Positions 8,040-15,707 of a DNA stretch of 64,000 nt are shown here, one piece after another. A program made the translations under genes and the position numbers. The DNA comes from Collimonas rhizosphaerae. GTDB taxonomy: Bacteria > Pseudomonadota > Gammaproteobacteria > Burkholderiales > Burkholderiaceae_D. The number at the start of each line of letters is the position of its first letter. Within the stretch, counting starts at the first letter, position 1. The notes under the pieces are model-generated. The model saw only the letters and a list, made by a program, of their open reading frames with translations, did no database searches and was not told the origin of the DNA. The stretch spans positions 1 through 64,000 of the forward strand of contig NZ_JBANDC010000004.1 in NCBI RefSeq assembly GCF_038896935.1, in the 5' to 3' direction.

Positions 8040-9077
8040 ATGCCAATCACCGAACAAGAAGCCCTGTTGCGCTGCATCGAGCATCGCGAAATCTTTCACG
8101 ATGAAATGCTGTCGCTGTTCCGCCGCATCATGAAGGGTGAAATGTCGCCGCTCATGATTGCGGCGCTGACCATGGGCCTGCGCGTCAAAAAAGAAACCAT
8201 AGGCGAAATCGCCGCAGCGGCGCAGGTCATGCGCGAGTTCGCCACGCCCGTTCCCTGCCGCGACACCGCTAACCTGGTGGATATCGTCGGCACCGGCGGC
8301 GACGGTGCGCAAACCTTCAATATCTCGACCGCCTCCATGTTTGTCGCCGCCGCCGCCGGCGCGCGGGTCGCCAAGCATGGCGGCCGCAGCGTATCGTCAT
8401 CGTCCGGCAGCGCCGATGTGCTGGAATCGCTTGGCGCCATTATCAACCTGACGCCTGCGCAGGTAGCCGAGTCGATAGAACAGACCGGCATCGGTTTCAT
8501 GTTCGCGCCGAACCACCACGCAGCGATGAAGCATGCAGCGCCGGTACGCAAGGAACTCGGCGTGCGCACCATCTTTAATATCCTTGGCCCCCTGACCAAC
8601 CCGGCCGGCGCGCCGAATATCCTGATGGGCGTGTTCCATGCCGACCTGGTCGGGATCCAGGTGCGCGTGCTGCAGCGATTGGGCGCGCAGCATGCCATCG
8701 TTGTGTGGGGCCGCGACAACATGGATGAAGTCTCGCTGGGCGCCGGCACCATGGTGGGCGAACTGGTGAACGGCGAAATCCGCGAATACGAAATCCATCC
8801 GGAAGATTTCGGCATGCAGATGATCGCCAGCCGCAACCTGAAAGTGTCGAACTCGACGGAATCGAAGCAGAAAGTACTGGAAGCGCTGGAAGACCAGCCA
8901 GGCCCGGCGCGCGACATCGTCGCCATCAATGCCGGCACTGCGTTGTATGCCGCCGGCGTCGCCAGTTCGATTGCGGACGGGCTGCAGACAGCGCGCGCCG
9001 TCATCGCTTCCGGCGCCGCCAAAGCTAAACTCGATCAATTCGTGCAAGCCACGCAAACCATCGCTGCCGCCGGTTGA
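8040..9077 (+). CDS. trpD: anthranilate phosphoribosyltransferase
   Basis: A 345-residue protein that transfers the phosphoribosyl group of PRPP to anthranilate. The family signature VGTGGDGAQTFNIST (PRPP loop), the KHGGRSVSSSSGSADVLE segment and the anthranilate-site NILGPLTNPA are all present. Length is normal. It lies between trpG and trpC in the same orientation with short gaps, so it is cotranscribed. Confidence 0.97.
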   Translation: MPITEQEALLRCIEHREIFHDEMLSLFRRIMKGEMSPLMIAALTMGLRVKKETIGEIAAAAQVMREFATPVPCRDTANLVDIVGTGGDGAQTFNISTASMFVAAAAGARVAKHGGRSVSSSSGSADVLESLGAIINLTPAQVAESIEQTGIGFMFAPNHHAAMKHAAPVRKELGVRTIFNILGPLTNPAGAPNILMGVFHADLVGIQVRVLQRLGAQHAIVVWGRDNMDEVSLGAGTMVGELVNGEIREYEIHPEDFGMQMIASRNLKVSNSTESKQKVLEALEDQPGPARDIVAINAGTALYAAGVASSIADGLQTARAVIASGAAKAKLDQFVQATQTIAAAG

Positions 9078-9104
9078 GGGCAAGCGCAGTAAAGGAAACG
9101 CACC

Positions 9105-9908
9105 ATGTCTGACATCTTGAATAAAATCCTGGCGGTCAAAGCCGATGAAATCGCCGCGGCAAAAAAACAGCAAGACTTCGCCAGCCTGCGCCGCGAGGTA
9201 GAGTCGGACGCAGAAGCGCGCGCCGCCTTGCGTGGCTACGAAGCCGCCCTGCGCGCAAAAATCGCCGCTGGCCATGCCGGCGTGATTGCCGAAGTCAAGA
9301 AAGCTTCGCCGTCCAAAGGCGTGATCCGGGCAGACTTCCATCCGGCCGACATCGCCGTCGACTACGCGACCCATGGCGCAGCCTGCCTGTCGGTGCTCAC
9401 CGATATCCAGTTTTTCCAGGGTTCGCCCGATTACCTGAAACAGGCGCGCGCCGCATGCAAGCTGCCAGCCCTGCGCAAGGATTTCATGATTGATGCGTAT
9501 CAGGTATACCAGGCGCGTTCCTGGGGCGCCGATGCGATCCTGCTGATCGTGGCGGCGCTGGACCACGGCTTGATGGCGGAAATGGAAGCTGTCGCCCATG
9601 AGCTGGGCATGAGCGTGCTGGTGGAAGTGCACAATGCGGAAGAACTGCAGGCGGCGTTGAAACTGAAAACCGACCTGCTCGGCATCAACAACCGCAACCT
9701 GCGCACCTTCGATACCTCGCTGCAAAACACCCTGGACCTGCTGCCGCAGATACCGGCAGACAAGCTGGTGGTCACCGAATCCGGCATCCACACCCGCGAC
9801 GACGTCAAACGCATGCGCGACGCCGGCGTCAACGCTTTCCTGGTGGGAGAGGCGTTCATGCGCGCGCCGCAGCCTGGTGTCGAGCTAGGCCGCCTGTTCG
9901 ATAACTGA
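9105..9908 (+). CDS. trpC: indole-3-glycerol phosphate synthase
   Basis: A 267-residue TIM barrel that closes the indole ring by decarboxylative cyclisation of carboxyphenylamino-deoxyribulose phosphate. Conserved segments are IAEVKKASPSKGVIR (catalytic Glu/Lys), VLTDIQFFQGS, LRKDFMID, GINNRNLRTF, ESGI and FLVGEAFMR. It is monofunctional: no trpF domain is fused. An AAAGGA Shine-Dalgarno precedes the ATG. It is the last gene of trpGDC and is convergent with the MetQ-like gene 22 bases away, with no clear terminator hairpin in the gap. Confidence 0.96.
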   Translation: MSDILNKILAVKADEIAAAKKQQDFASLRREVESDAEARAALRGYEAALRAKIAAGHAGVIAEVKKASPSKGVIRADFHPADIAVDYATHGAACLSVLTDIQFFQGSPDYLKQARAACKLPALRKDFMIDAYQVYQARSWGADAILLIVAALDHGLMAEMEAVAHELGMSVLVEVHNAEELQAALKLKTDLLGINNRNLRTFDTSLQNTLDLLPQIPADKLVVTESGIHTRDDVKRMRDAGVNAFLVGEAFMRAPQPGVELGRLFDN

Positions 9909-9930
9909 AACCCGGCGCCAGGCGGCAAGG

Positions 9931-10734
9931 TCAAAATGCCGGAATCAGGGAACCCTTGAATTCCGTTTCGATAAAACTGCGCACCTGGGCCGACTGGTAG
10001 GCTTTGACCAGTTTCTTCACCCACGGCTTATCTTTATCCTCCGCCCGCGTGGCGATCAGGTTGGCGTATGGCCCTTTGGCATCCTCCACCGCAATCGCAT
10101 CGCGCTGCAATGACAAACCCGCCTTCACCGCGTAATCGTTGTTGACCGAAGCCGCCGCCAGGTCGTCCAGCGAACGCGGCAATTGCGCGGCGTCCAGCTC
10201 CACCAGCTTCAATTTCTTGGGATTCGAGACCACGTCCAGCGGCGTCGCGTTGACGCCGTTTTCGCCGACGCCCGCTTTCAGCTTGATCAAACCCGCCTTT
10301 TTCAGCAGCAGCAAGGCCCGGTTGCCGTTCGACGGATCGTTCTGGATGCCTATGCTGGCGCCCTGCGGCAGCTGGTCGACATGCTTGTATTTCTTTGAAT
10401 AGATGCCCAGCGGCGCCGTGATGGTCAAGGCCACCGGCACGATCTTGTAGCCCCTGGCCTTGATCTGGCTGTCGAGGAAAGGCTTGTGCTGGAATGCATT
10501 GGCGTCCAGGTCGCCGGCGGCCAGCGCCTCATTCGGCTGCAGGTAATCGCTGAAGGTAATCACCTGGATATCCAGGCCCTCTTGCGCCGCCACTTTCTTC
10601 ACCACTTCAAAAGTCTGCTCGGCATTGCCGACCGAGACGCCGACCTTGATCCTGGTTTTGTCCTGCGCATGGGCGGTGGCGATGCTGGCTGCCAGCAGTA
10701 AAACCGGCAAGGTCTTGAGGATGAGGCGATGCAT
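9931..10734 (-). CDS. MetQ/NlpA-family periplasmic binding protein
   Basis: This 267-residue protein has a cleavable signal peptide ending ATAHA. The NlpA/MetQ domain includes IKVGVSVGNAEQTFEVVKKVA, GDLDANAFQHKPFLD, PVALTITAPLGIYS and the QNDPSNGNRALLLL segment. The family binds D/L-methionine or related ligands for MetNI-type ABC importers. Unlike classical MetQ it shows no lipobox Cys at the cleavage site, so it looks soluble. No metN or metI lies nearby, so it is an orphan receptor that must use a transporter encoded elsewhere. Start at 10734 (GGAG upstream) rather than 10842. Confidence 0.88.
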   Translation of the reverse strand: MHRLILKTLPVLLLAASIATAHAQDKTRIKVGVSVGNAEQTFEVVKKVAAQEGLDIQVITFSDYLQPNEALAAGDLDANAFQHKPFLDSQIKARGYKIVPVALTITAPLGIYSKKYKHVDQLPQGASIGIQNDPSNGNRALLLLKKAGLIKLKAGVGENGVNATPLDVVSNPKKLKLVELDAAQLPRSLDDLAAASVNNDYAVKAGLSLQRDAIAVEDAKGPYANLIATRAEDKDKPWVKKLVKAYQSAQVRSFIETEFKGSLIPAF

Positions 10735-10884
10735 TTTTTCTCCGGGACGAATATGTTGGCCAAGATGCTGGCGATAAAACACGATATTCACACAAGCCCC
10801 GGCAAGCGCTAACGAACGATTTCGCATGTCGATATGTCTCAAGTAAAGCCTGATTGAGATTCATTTCCATTTTATCCATATAAT

Positions 10885-10927
10885 AAGTTGTCAGCCGGAC
10901 GATCCCGGCGCGACGCGACGACAACTT
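10885..10927 (+). promoter_or_regulatory. inverted repeat in the leader of the S9 peptidase gene
   Basis: AAGTTGTC (10885-10892) is the exact reverse complement of GACAACTT (10920-10927), and a second stem GCCGG/CCGGC (10894-10898, 10905-10909) lies inside. A five-T run comes 6 bases later and the Shine-Dalgarno GGAGG starts 12 bases after the stem. It could be an operator in the divergent control region or a leader RNA hairpin. Confidence 0.4.
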
Positions 10928-10949
10928 GAAGTATTTTTGGAGGTTTTTG

Positions 10950-12848
10950 ATGCGCACTATCTATCATGTGGTCACCGCAACATGTTTCAGCTTGTCGATG
11001 CTGGGCGGCGATGCCTTGGCGGCTAGCCCGCTCAAGCAATATTCGGTGCGCGACTTCTTCCGCAACCCGGAGCAAAGCGGTTTCCAGATTTCCCCCAACG
11101 GCAGATACATCAGCTTCATGCAACCCTGGAAGGGCCGCATGAACATCTTTGTCAGGACCGTCGGTTCAGACGCCGCGCCGCTGCGCATCACCTCCGAGGA
11201 TGCACGCGACATCAGCGGCTACTTCTGGAAAGGCGACGACCACATCCTGTTCGCCAAGGACTTCGGCGGCGATGAGAATTTCCACGTGGTGTCGGTGGGC
11301 CGCGACGGCAAGGGCCTGAAAGACCTGACGCCCTACCCCAAGGTCAGGGCCCAGATCGTCGACGACCTGGAAGACAACAAGGATGAAATCCTGGTCAGCC
11401 ATAACAAGCGCGATCCCGAAGTGTTCGATGTCTACCGCGTCAACGTCAAGAGCGGCGCCGAAAAACTGGTGGCCAAAAATCCCGGCAACATCCAGGGCTG
11501 GATCACCGACCACGACGGCAAGGTAAGGGCCGCCACCACGTCCGACGGCGTCAACACCAGCCTGCTGTATCGCGCCACCGAAAGCGCGCCGTTCAAGACC
11601 GTGCTGACGACCTCGTTCAAGGATTCGGTCGACCCGCTGTTCTTCACCTTCGACAACAAGAAACTGTATGTATCGTCCAACCTAGGCCGCGATAAAAAAG
11701 CGATCGTGATCCTCGATCCCGAAACTGCCAAGGAAGAAGAGCTGCTGTATGAAAATCCCGAGGTCGACGTCGAAGGCCTGGCTTACTCCAGGAAACGCAA
11801 GGTGCTCACCGAGATCAGCTACACCACCTGGAAAACCCAGTACAAATTCCTCGATGCGCAAAGCGAAGCCCTGCATAAAACCCTGCAGGAAAAACTGCCG
11901 GGCTACGAAGTCATCACGCAGTCCCACACCAAGGACGAGTCGACCTGGATCGTGGCTGCCTACAATGACCGCACCCAAGGCAGCCGCTACCTGTTCGACA
12001 GCAAGAGCGGCGCGCTGACCAAGCTGGCCGAGATCAATCCCGCCATCGCCGAACAGGACATGGCGGAAATGAAGCCGGTGCAATACAAGGCGCGCGACGG
12101 CCTGCTGATCAACGGCTACCTTACCCTGCCGCTGGGCAAAGACCCGAAGAACCTGCCGGTGATCGTCAATCCGCACGGCGGCCCGTGGGTGCGCGATGTC
12201 TGGGGCTACAACCCGGAAGTGCAGCTGCTGGCCAACCGCGGCTACGCCGTGCTGCAGATGAACTACCGCGGCTCGACCGGCTATGGCCGCCAGTTCTGGG
12301 AAGCCTCGTTCAAGCAATGGGGCAAGACCATGCAGGACGACATCACCGACAGCGTGCAATGGCTGGTCAAGCAAGGCATCGCCGATCCGAAGCGGGTGGC
12401 GATCTACGGCGGCTCCTACGGCGGTTATGCGACGCTGGCCGGGGTCGCCTTCACGCCTGACCTGTACGCGGCGGCAGTCGACTATGTCGGCGTCTCCAAC
12501 ATGTTCACCTTCATGAAGACCATCCCGCCGTACTGGAAACCCTTCCTCGACCAGATGTACGAGATGGTCGGCGATCCGGTCAAGGACAAGGAGCTGCTGA
12601 CGGCGGTCTCGCCGGCCCTGCATACCGACCGCATCAAGACGCCGCTGTTCGTGGCGCAGGGCGCCAACGATCCGCGCGTCAACAAGGCCGAGTCGGACCA
12701 GATCGTCGAAAACCTGCGCAAGCGCGGCGTGCCGGTCGAATACATGGTGAAGGACAACGAGGGCCACGGCTTCCACAATGAAGAAAACCGCTTCGATTTT
12801 TATACGGCGATGGAAGGATTCCTGTCCAAGCATTTGACGCCGCAATAA
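10950..12848 (+). CDS. S9-family prolyl oligopeptidase-like peptidase
   Basis: A 632-residue serine peptidase with a signal peptide (to about residue 26). An N-terminal beta-propeller region (about 50-370) precedes a C-terminal alpha/beta hydrolase peptidase domain. The catalytic Ser is in YGGSYGGYATLAG, Asp in VAQGANDPRV and His in DNEGHGFHNEENR. It resembles dipeptidyl/acylaminoacyl peptidases, which release short N-terminal units from peptides; secretion suggests periplasmic peptide use. The start follows GGAGG; a TTG at 10926 is unlikely. A strong terminator follows the stop. Precise specificity is unknown. Confidence 0.92.
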   Translation: MRTIYHVVTATCFSLSMLGGDALAASPLKQYSVRDFFRNPEQSGFQISPNGRYISFMQPWKGRMNIFVRTVGSDAAPLRITSEDARDISGYFWKGDDHILFAKDFGGDENFHVVSVGRDGKGLKDLTPYPKVRAQIVDDLEDNKDEILVSHNKRDPEVFDVYRVNVKSGAEKLVAKNPGNIQGWITDHDGKVRAATTSDGVNTSLLYRATESAPFKTVLTTSFKDSVDPLFFTFDNKKLYVSSNLGRDKKAIVILDPETAKEEELLYENPEVDVEGLAYSRKRKVLTEISYTTWKTQYKFLDAQSEALHKTLQEKLPGYEVITQSHTKDESTWIVAAYNDRTQGSRYLFDSKSGALTKLAEINPAIAEQDMAEMKPVQYKARDGLLINGYLTLPLGKDPKNLPVIVNPHGGPWVRDVWGYNPEVQLLANRGYAVLQMNYRGSTGYGRQFWEASFKQWGKTMQDDITDSVQWLVKQGIADPKRVAIYGGSYGGYATLAGVAFTPDLYAAAVDYVGVSNMFTFMKTIPPYWKPFLDQMYEMVGDPVKDKELLTAVSPALHTDRIKTPLFVAQGANDPRVNKAESDQIVENLRKRGVPVEYMVKDNEGHGFHNEENRFDFYTAMEGFLSKHLTPQ

Positions 12849-12865
12849 AAGCCGGTTGCCGGAGC

Positions 12866-12903
12866 ATGGCGGACGGCCGGAAACGGTGGTCCGCCATTTT
12901 TAT
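12866..12903 (+). terminator. intrinsic terminator after the S9 peptidase gene
   Basis: ATGGCGGAC (12866-12874) pairs with GTCCGCCAT (12889-12897), followed by a T-rich tract. It is 17 bases after the stop codon and isolates the peptidase from the mannose locus. Confidence 0.8.
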
Positions 12904-13004
12904 TTCCGGCGCCGGCGAATGAGGCCTGGCAAATCCTGCGCACGGAAAAAATATCCTTCTGCCCGGCTTTCGATACTGTTTCTCCACAAATCCGCATGAC
13001 GGGC

Positions 13005-13041
13005 TGTTTAAGAAACAAATTTTTAGTATGTTTAATAAACA
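13005..13041. promoter_or_regulatory. tandem palindromes upstream of the LacI gene
   Basis: TGTTTAAGAAACA (13005-13017) and TGTTTAATAAACA (13029-13041) are near-identical dyads 24 bases apart, in a very A+T-rich stretch (about 13000-13150) that contrasts with the G+C-rich surroundings. They are good candidates for the autoregulatory operator of the downstream LacI regulator, although the central CG usual for LacI-family sites is missing. The rest of the 12904-13237 gap holds no gene that I can see. Confidence 0.45.
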
Positions 13042-13237
13042 AATAAATCCATTTTACAATCAATAAATCCTTATATAACAATGTGTTATGTGAATTTATT
13101 TTTCGTAATAATTGTAAATTTAAGTTTTTTACTATACATTACCACTCAACTAAAACAATCCTGGGCGGCAACAACCGCCGCCGCAGACCGCGGCGTCTAC
13201 CCAGGACAATGCATGCCACGGCTTGCAGGAAGAGATC

Positions 13238-14218
13238 ATGAGACCAACGATTCGGGATATCGCATCCGCAGCGAACGTATCCATAGGCACCGTATCGCGC
13301 GCCTTGAAAAAACAGCCCGGCCTGACCGAACAGACGCGCATCCATGTACAAAAGATCGCCAGCCAGCTGGGCTATAACGAATCCAACCTGCGCCAGGGGA
13401 AAATCCGGCGCCTGACTTTCCTGCTGCATCGCCAGCACAACAATTTTGTCGCCAGCCCTTTTTTTTCGCATGTGCTGCACGGCGTGGAAACCGCCTGCCG
13501 CGAACGCAGCATCGTGCCCACCGTATTATCGATCGGCCCGGCCGACAACGTGATGGAACAGATCCGCCTGCACGAACCCGATGCGCTGGCGGTGGCCGGC
13601 TTCATGGAGCCGGAGGTGCTGGAACTGCTTACCCAGACTGGCAAGCCGGTGGTGCTGATCGATTTGTGGGCGCCCGGTTTCCGCTCCATCAATTCAGACA
13701 ACCTGGGCGGCGCCCTGGCCGCTACCCGCCACTTGATCGCGCTTGGCCGCAAACGGCTAGCCTTCATCAGCGGCCCGCTGTCGCACTACAGTATTGCGCA
13801 GCGCGCGCTGGGGTACCGCCAGGCGCTGTTCGAGGCCGGCCGCCTGTTCGATCCGCGCCTGGAAGTCACCTTGCTGCCCGGCCCGGAACTCCACCTGCAT
13901 GCCGCCGCCGCAATGCAAAGCCTGCTGCAATCCGATTCTCCGCCTGACGCCGTGTTCTGCTACAACGACGCCACCGCGCTGGCCGTCATGAGCGTATGCC
14001 AGGCGCGCGGCCTGCGGATTCCCGAAGATATCGCGATTGTCGGCTTTGATAATATCGACGCCGCCACCAGCGCCACCCCGCCGCTGACCACGCTGGCGGT
14101 GGACAAGGAAGCCCTGGGCAAACTGGGCATCAAGCTGCTGCTGGAAGACACGCTCGTACAACCTGAAGTGATGCTGCCGGTGGAGCTGATCCAGCGCGCC
14201 AGCACGCTGGGCAACTGA
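13238..14218 (+). CDS. LacI-family transcriptional regulator of the mannose locus
   Basis: This 326-residue repressor has an N-terminal helix-turn-helix (TIRDIASAANVSIGTVSRALK, about 4-24) and a hinge, then a periplasmic-binding-protein-like sensor domain (about 60-320) with IVGFDNIDAA. The start at 13238 follows AGGAAGAG; an upstream TTG (13223) overlaps that site. Only 12 bases separate it from the mannose isomerase gene, so it is probably the first gene of the operon and autoregulated. The likely inducer is mannose or an oligomannoside, inferred from its neighbours. Confidence 0.92.
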   Translation: MRPTIRDIASAANVSIGTVSRALKKQPGLTEQTRIHVQKIASQLGYNESNLRQGKIRRLTFLLHRQHNNFVASPFFSHVLHGVETACRERSIVPTVLSIGPADNVMEQIRLHEPDALAVAGFMEPEVLELLTQTGKPVVLIDLWAPGFRSINSDNLGGALAATRHLIALGRKRLAFISGPLSHYSIAQRALGYRQALFEAGRLFDPRLEVTLLPGPELHLHAAAAMQSLLQSDSPPDAVFCYNDATALAVMSVCQARGLRIPEDIAIVGFDNIDAATSATPPLTTLAVDKEALGKLGIKLLLEDTLVQPEVMLPVELIQRASTLGN

Positions 14219-14230
14219 TCCGCTACCGCC

Positions 14231-15451
14231 ATGAACATGCTTGAACCGACCGCAATGCCTAAAGCCGAATTCCGCAATCCCGCTTTCCTGTTGCAGCACA
14301 TCCGCGACACCATGCGTTTCTATCATCCGGCGGCGCTCGATCCCTCTGGCGGCTTCTATCATTTCTTCAAGGACGACGGCAGCATCTACGACAGCGAAAC
14401 CCGGCACCTGGTCAGCAGCACCCGCTTCATCTTCAACTACGCCATGGCCTATCGCCGGTTCGGCGATGCCGCTTACCTGGATGCGCTGAAGCACGGGCTG
14501 GCGTTCCTGCGCGAAGTGCACTGGGATCCGCTGCACAAGGGCTACGACTGGACACTTTCATGGAAAGACGGCCGCAAGCAGGTGCTGGATCCGACCCGCC
14601 ACTGCTACGGCCTGGCGTTCGTCATGCTGGCTTACGCACATGCCTTGATGGCCGGCGTCGCAAGCGCAAAGGAAGACCTGCACCAGACCTACGATTTGCT
14701 CGAACAGCATTTTTGGGAAGCCGGCGCCGGCCTGTATGCCGACGAGGCCAGCGCCGACTGGCAGCTGCAAAGCTATCGCGGCCAGAACGCCAACATGCAC
14801 ATGACCGAGGCGCTGCTGGCAGCCTATGAAGCCAGCGGCGATGCGAAATTCCTGGATCGCGCGGAAACCGTGGCGCGCAATATCACCCTGCGCCAGGCCG
14901 CGCTCAGCAACGACCTGATCTGGGAACATTACCACCAGGACTGGACCCCGGACTGGAACTACAACAAGGAAGACAGCAGCAACATTTTCCGCCCGTGGGG
15001 CTTCCAGCCCGGCCATCACACCGAATGGGCCAAGCTGCTGCTGATCCTGGAACGGCACCGGCCGCAAGACTGGTTGCTGCCGCGCGCCATCGAACTGTTC
15101 GACGCCGGCCTCGACGCCGCCTGGGACATCGATTGCGGCGGCATCTACTACGGCTTCGCGCCGGACGGCGTGATCTGCGACCAGGACAAGTATTTCTGGG
15201 TCCAGGCAGAAAGCTTCGCCGCTGCCGCCCTGCTCGCCAAACGCACCGGCAAGAACCGTTTCTGGGACTGGTACGAACATATCTGGCAGTACAGCTGGCA
15301 ACACTTCGTCGATCACCAGTATGGCGCCTGGTACCGCATCCTGACGCGCGACAACCGCAAGTATGGCGACGAAAAAAGCCCAGCCGGCAAGACCGACTAT
15401 CACACCATGGGCGCTTGTTATGAAGTGCTGGGCGCCTTGTCCGAACCATGA
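14231..15451 (+). CDS. AGE-family isomerase, probable D-mannose isomerase
   Basis: A 406-residue (alpha/alpha)6-barrel protein of the N-acylglucosamine 2-epimerase superfamily. The active-site histidines and acids expected for the YihS/mannose-isomerase group can be seen in MHMTEALLAAYEA, GHHTEWAKLLL and DYHTMGACYE. These enzymes convert mannose to fructose without phosphorylation. Two GH92 mannosidases follow, which strongly favours mannose over N-acylglucosamine as substrate. No signal peptide is present, so it is cytoplasmic. ATGs at 14237 and 14255 are alternative starts; no strong Shine-Dalgarno decides between them. Confidence 0.87.
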   Translation: MNMLEPTAMPKAEFRNPAFLLQHIRDTMRFYHPAALDPSGGFYHFFKDDGSIYDSETRHLVSSTRFIFNYAMAYRRFGDAAYLDALKHGLAFLREVHWDPLHKGYDWTLSWKDGRKQVLDPTRHCYGLAFVMLAYAHALMAGVASAKEDLHQTYDLLEQHFWEAGAGLYADEASADWQLQSYRGQNANMHMTEALLAAYEASGDAKFLDRAETVARNITLRQAALSNDLIWEHYHQDWTPDWNYNKEDSSNIFRPWGFQPGHHTEWAKLLLILERHRPQDWLLPRAIELFDAGLDAAWDIDCGGIYYGFAPDGVICDQDKYFWVQAESFAAAALLAKRTGKNRFWDWYEHIWQYSWQHFVDHQYGAWYRILTRDNRKYGDEKSPAGKTDYHTMGACYEVLGALSEP

Positions 15452-15465
15452 ATCTGTAGCAGCAC

Positions 15466-15589
15466 ACGCGGCGCAAACGCCGCGTCCCCGGAGGAAACCG
15501 AACTACCGCCGACCTTGAATCCGTCGATCCTGTCGACAGCATTTTTCTCTTGAACATCTCTTGATACGCGGCGCTATCCAGGCGCCGCG
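15466..15589 (+). repeat. two G+C-rich hairpins between isomerase and mannosidase genes
   Basis: ACGCGGCG/CGCCGCGT (15466-15485, four-base loop) and CGCGGCGC/GCGCCGCG (15567-15589, seven-base loop) are perfect stems of eight pairs. Neither is followed by a T run, so they are not standard terminators. They may be mRNA-stability elements separating expression of cytoplasmic and envelope genes. The rest of the 256-base gap shows no gene. Confidence 0.45.
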
Positions 15590-15707
15590 CCGGGCCGGCT
15601 CACGCCCGGATTCTGGCAATGCCGGCTTTACCGGCAACCGCATTTTGTAGCAGGCAGGTGTATCCGATTGCCCGGTCCGAACCGGGCGGCGATTATAAGG
15701 AGGAACA

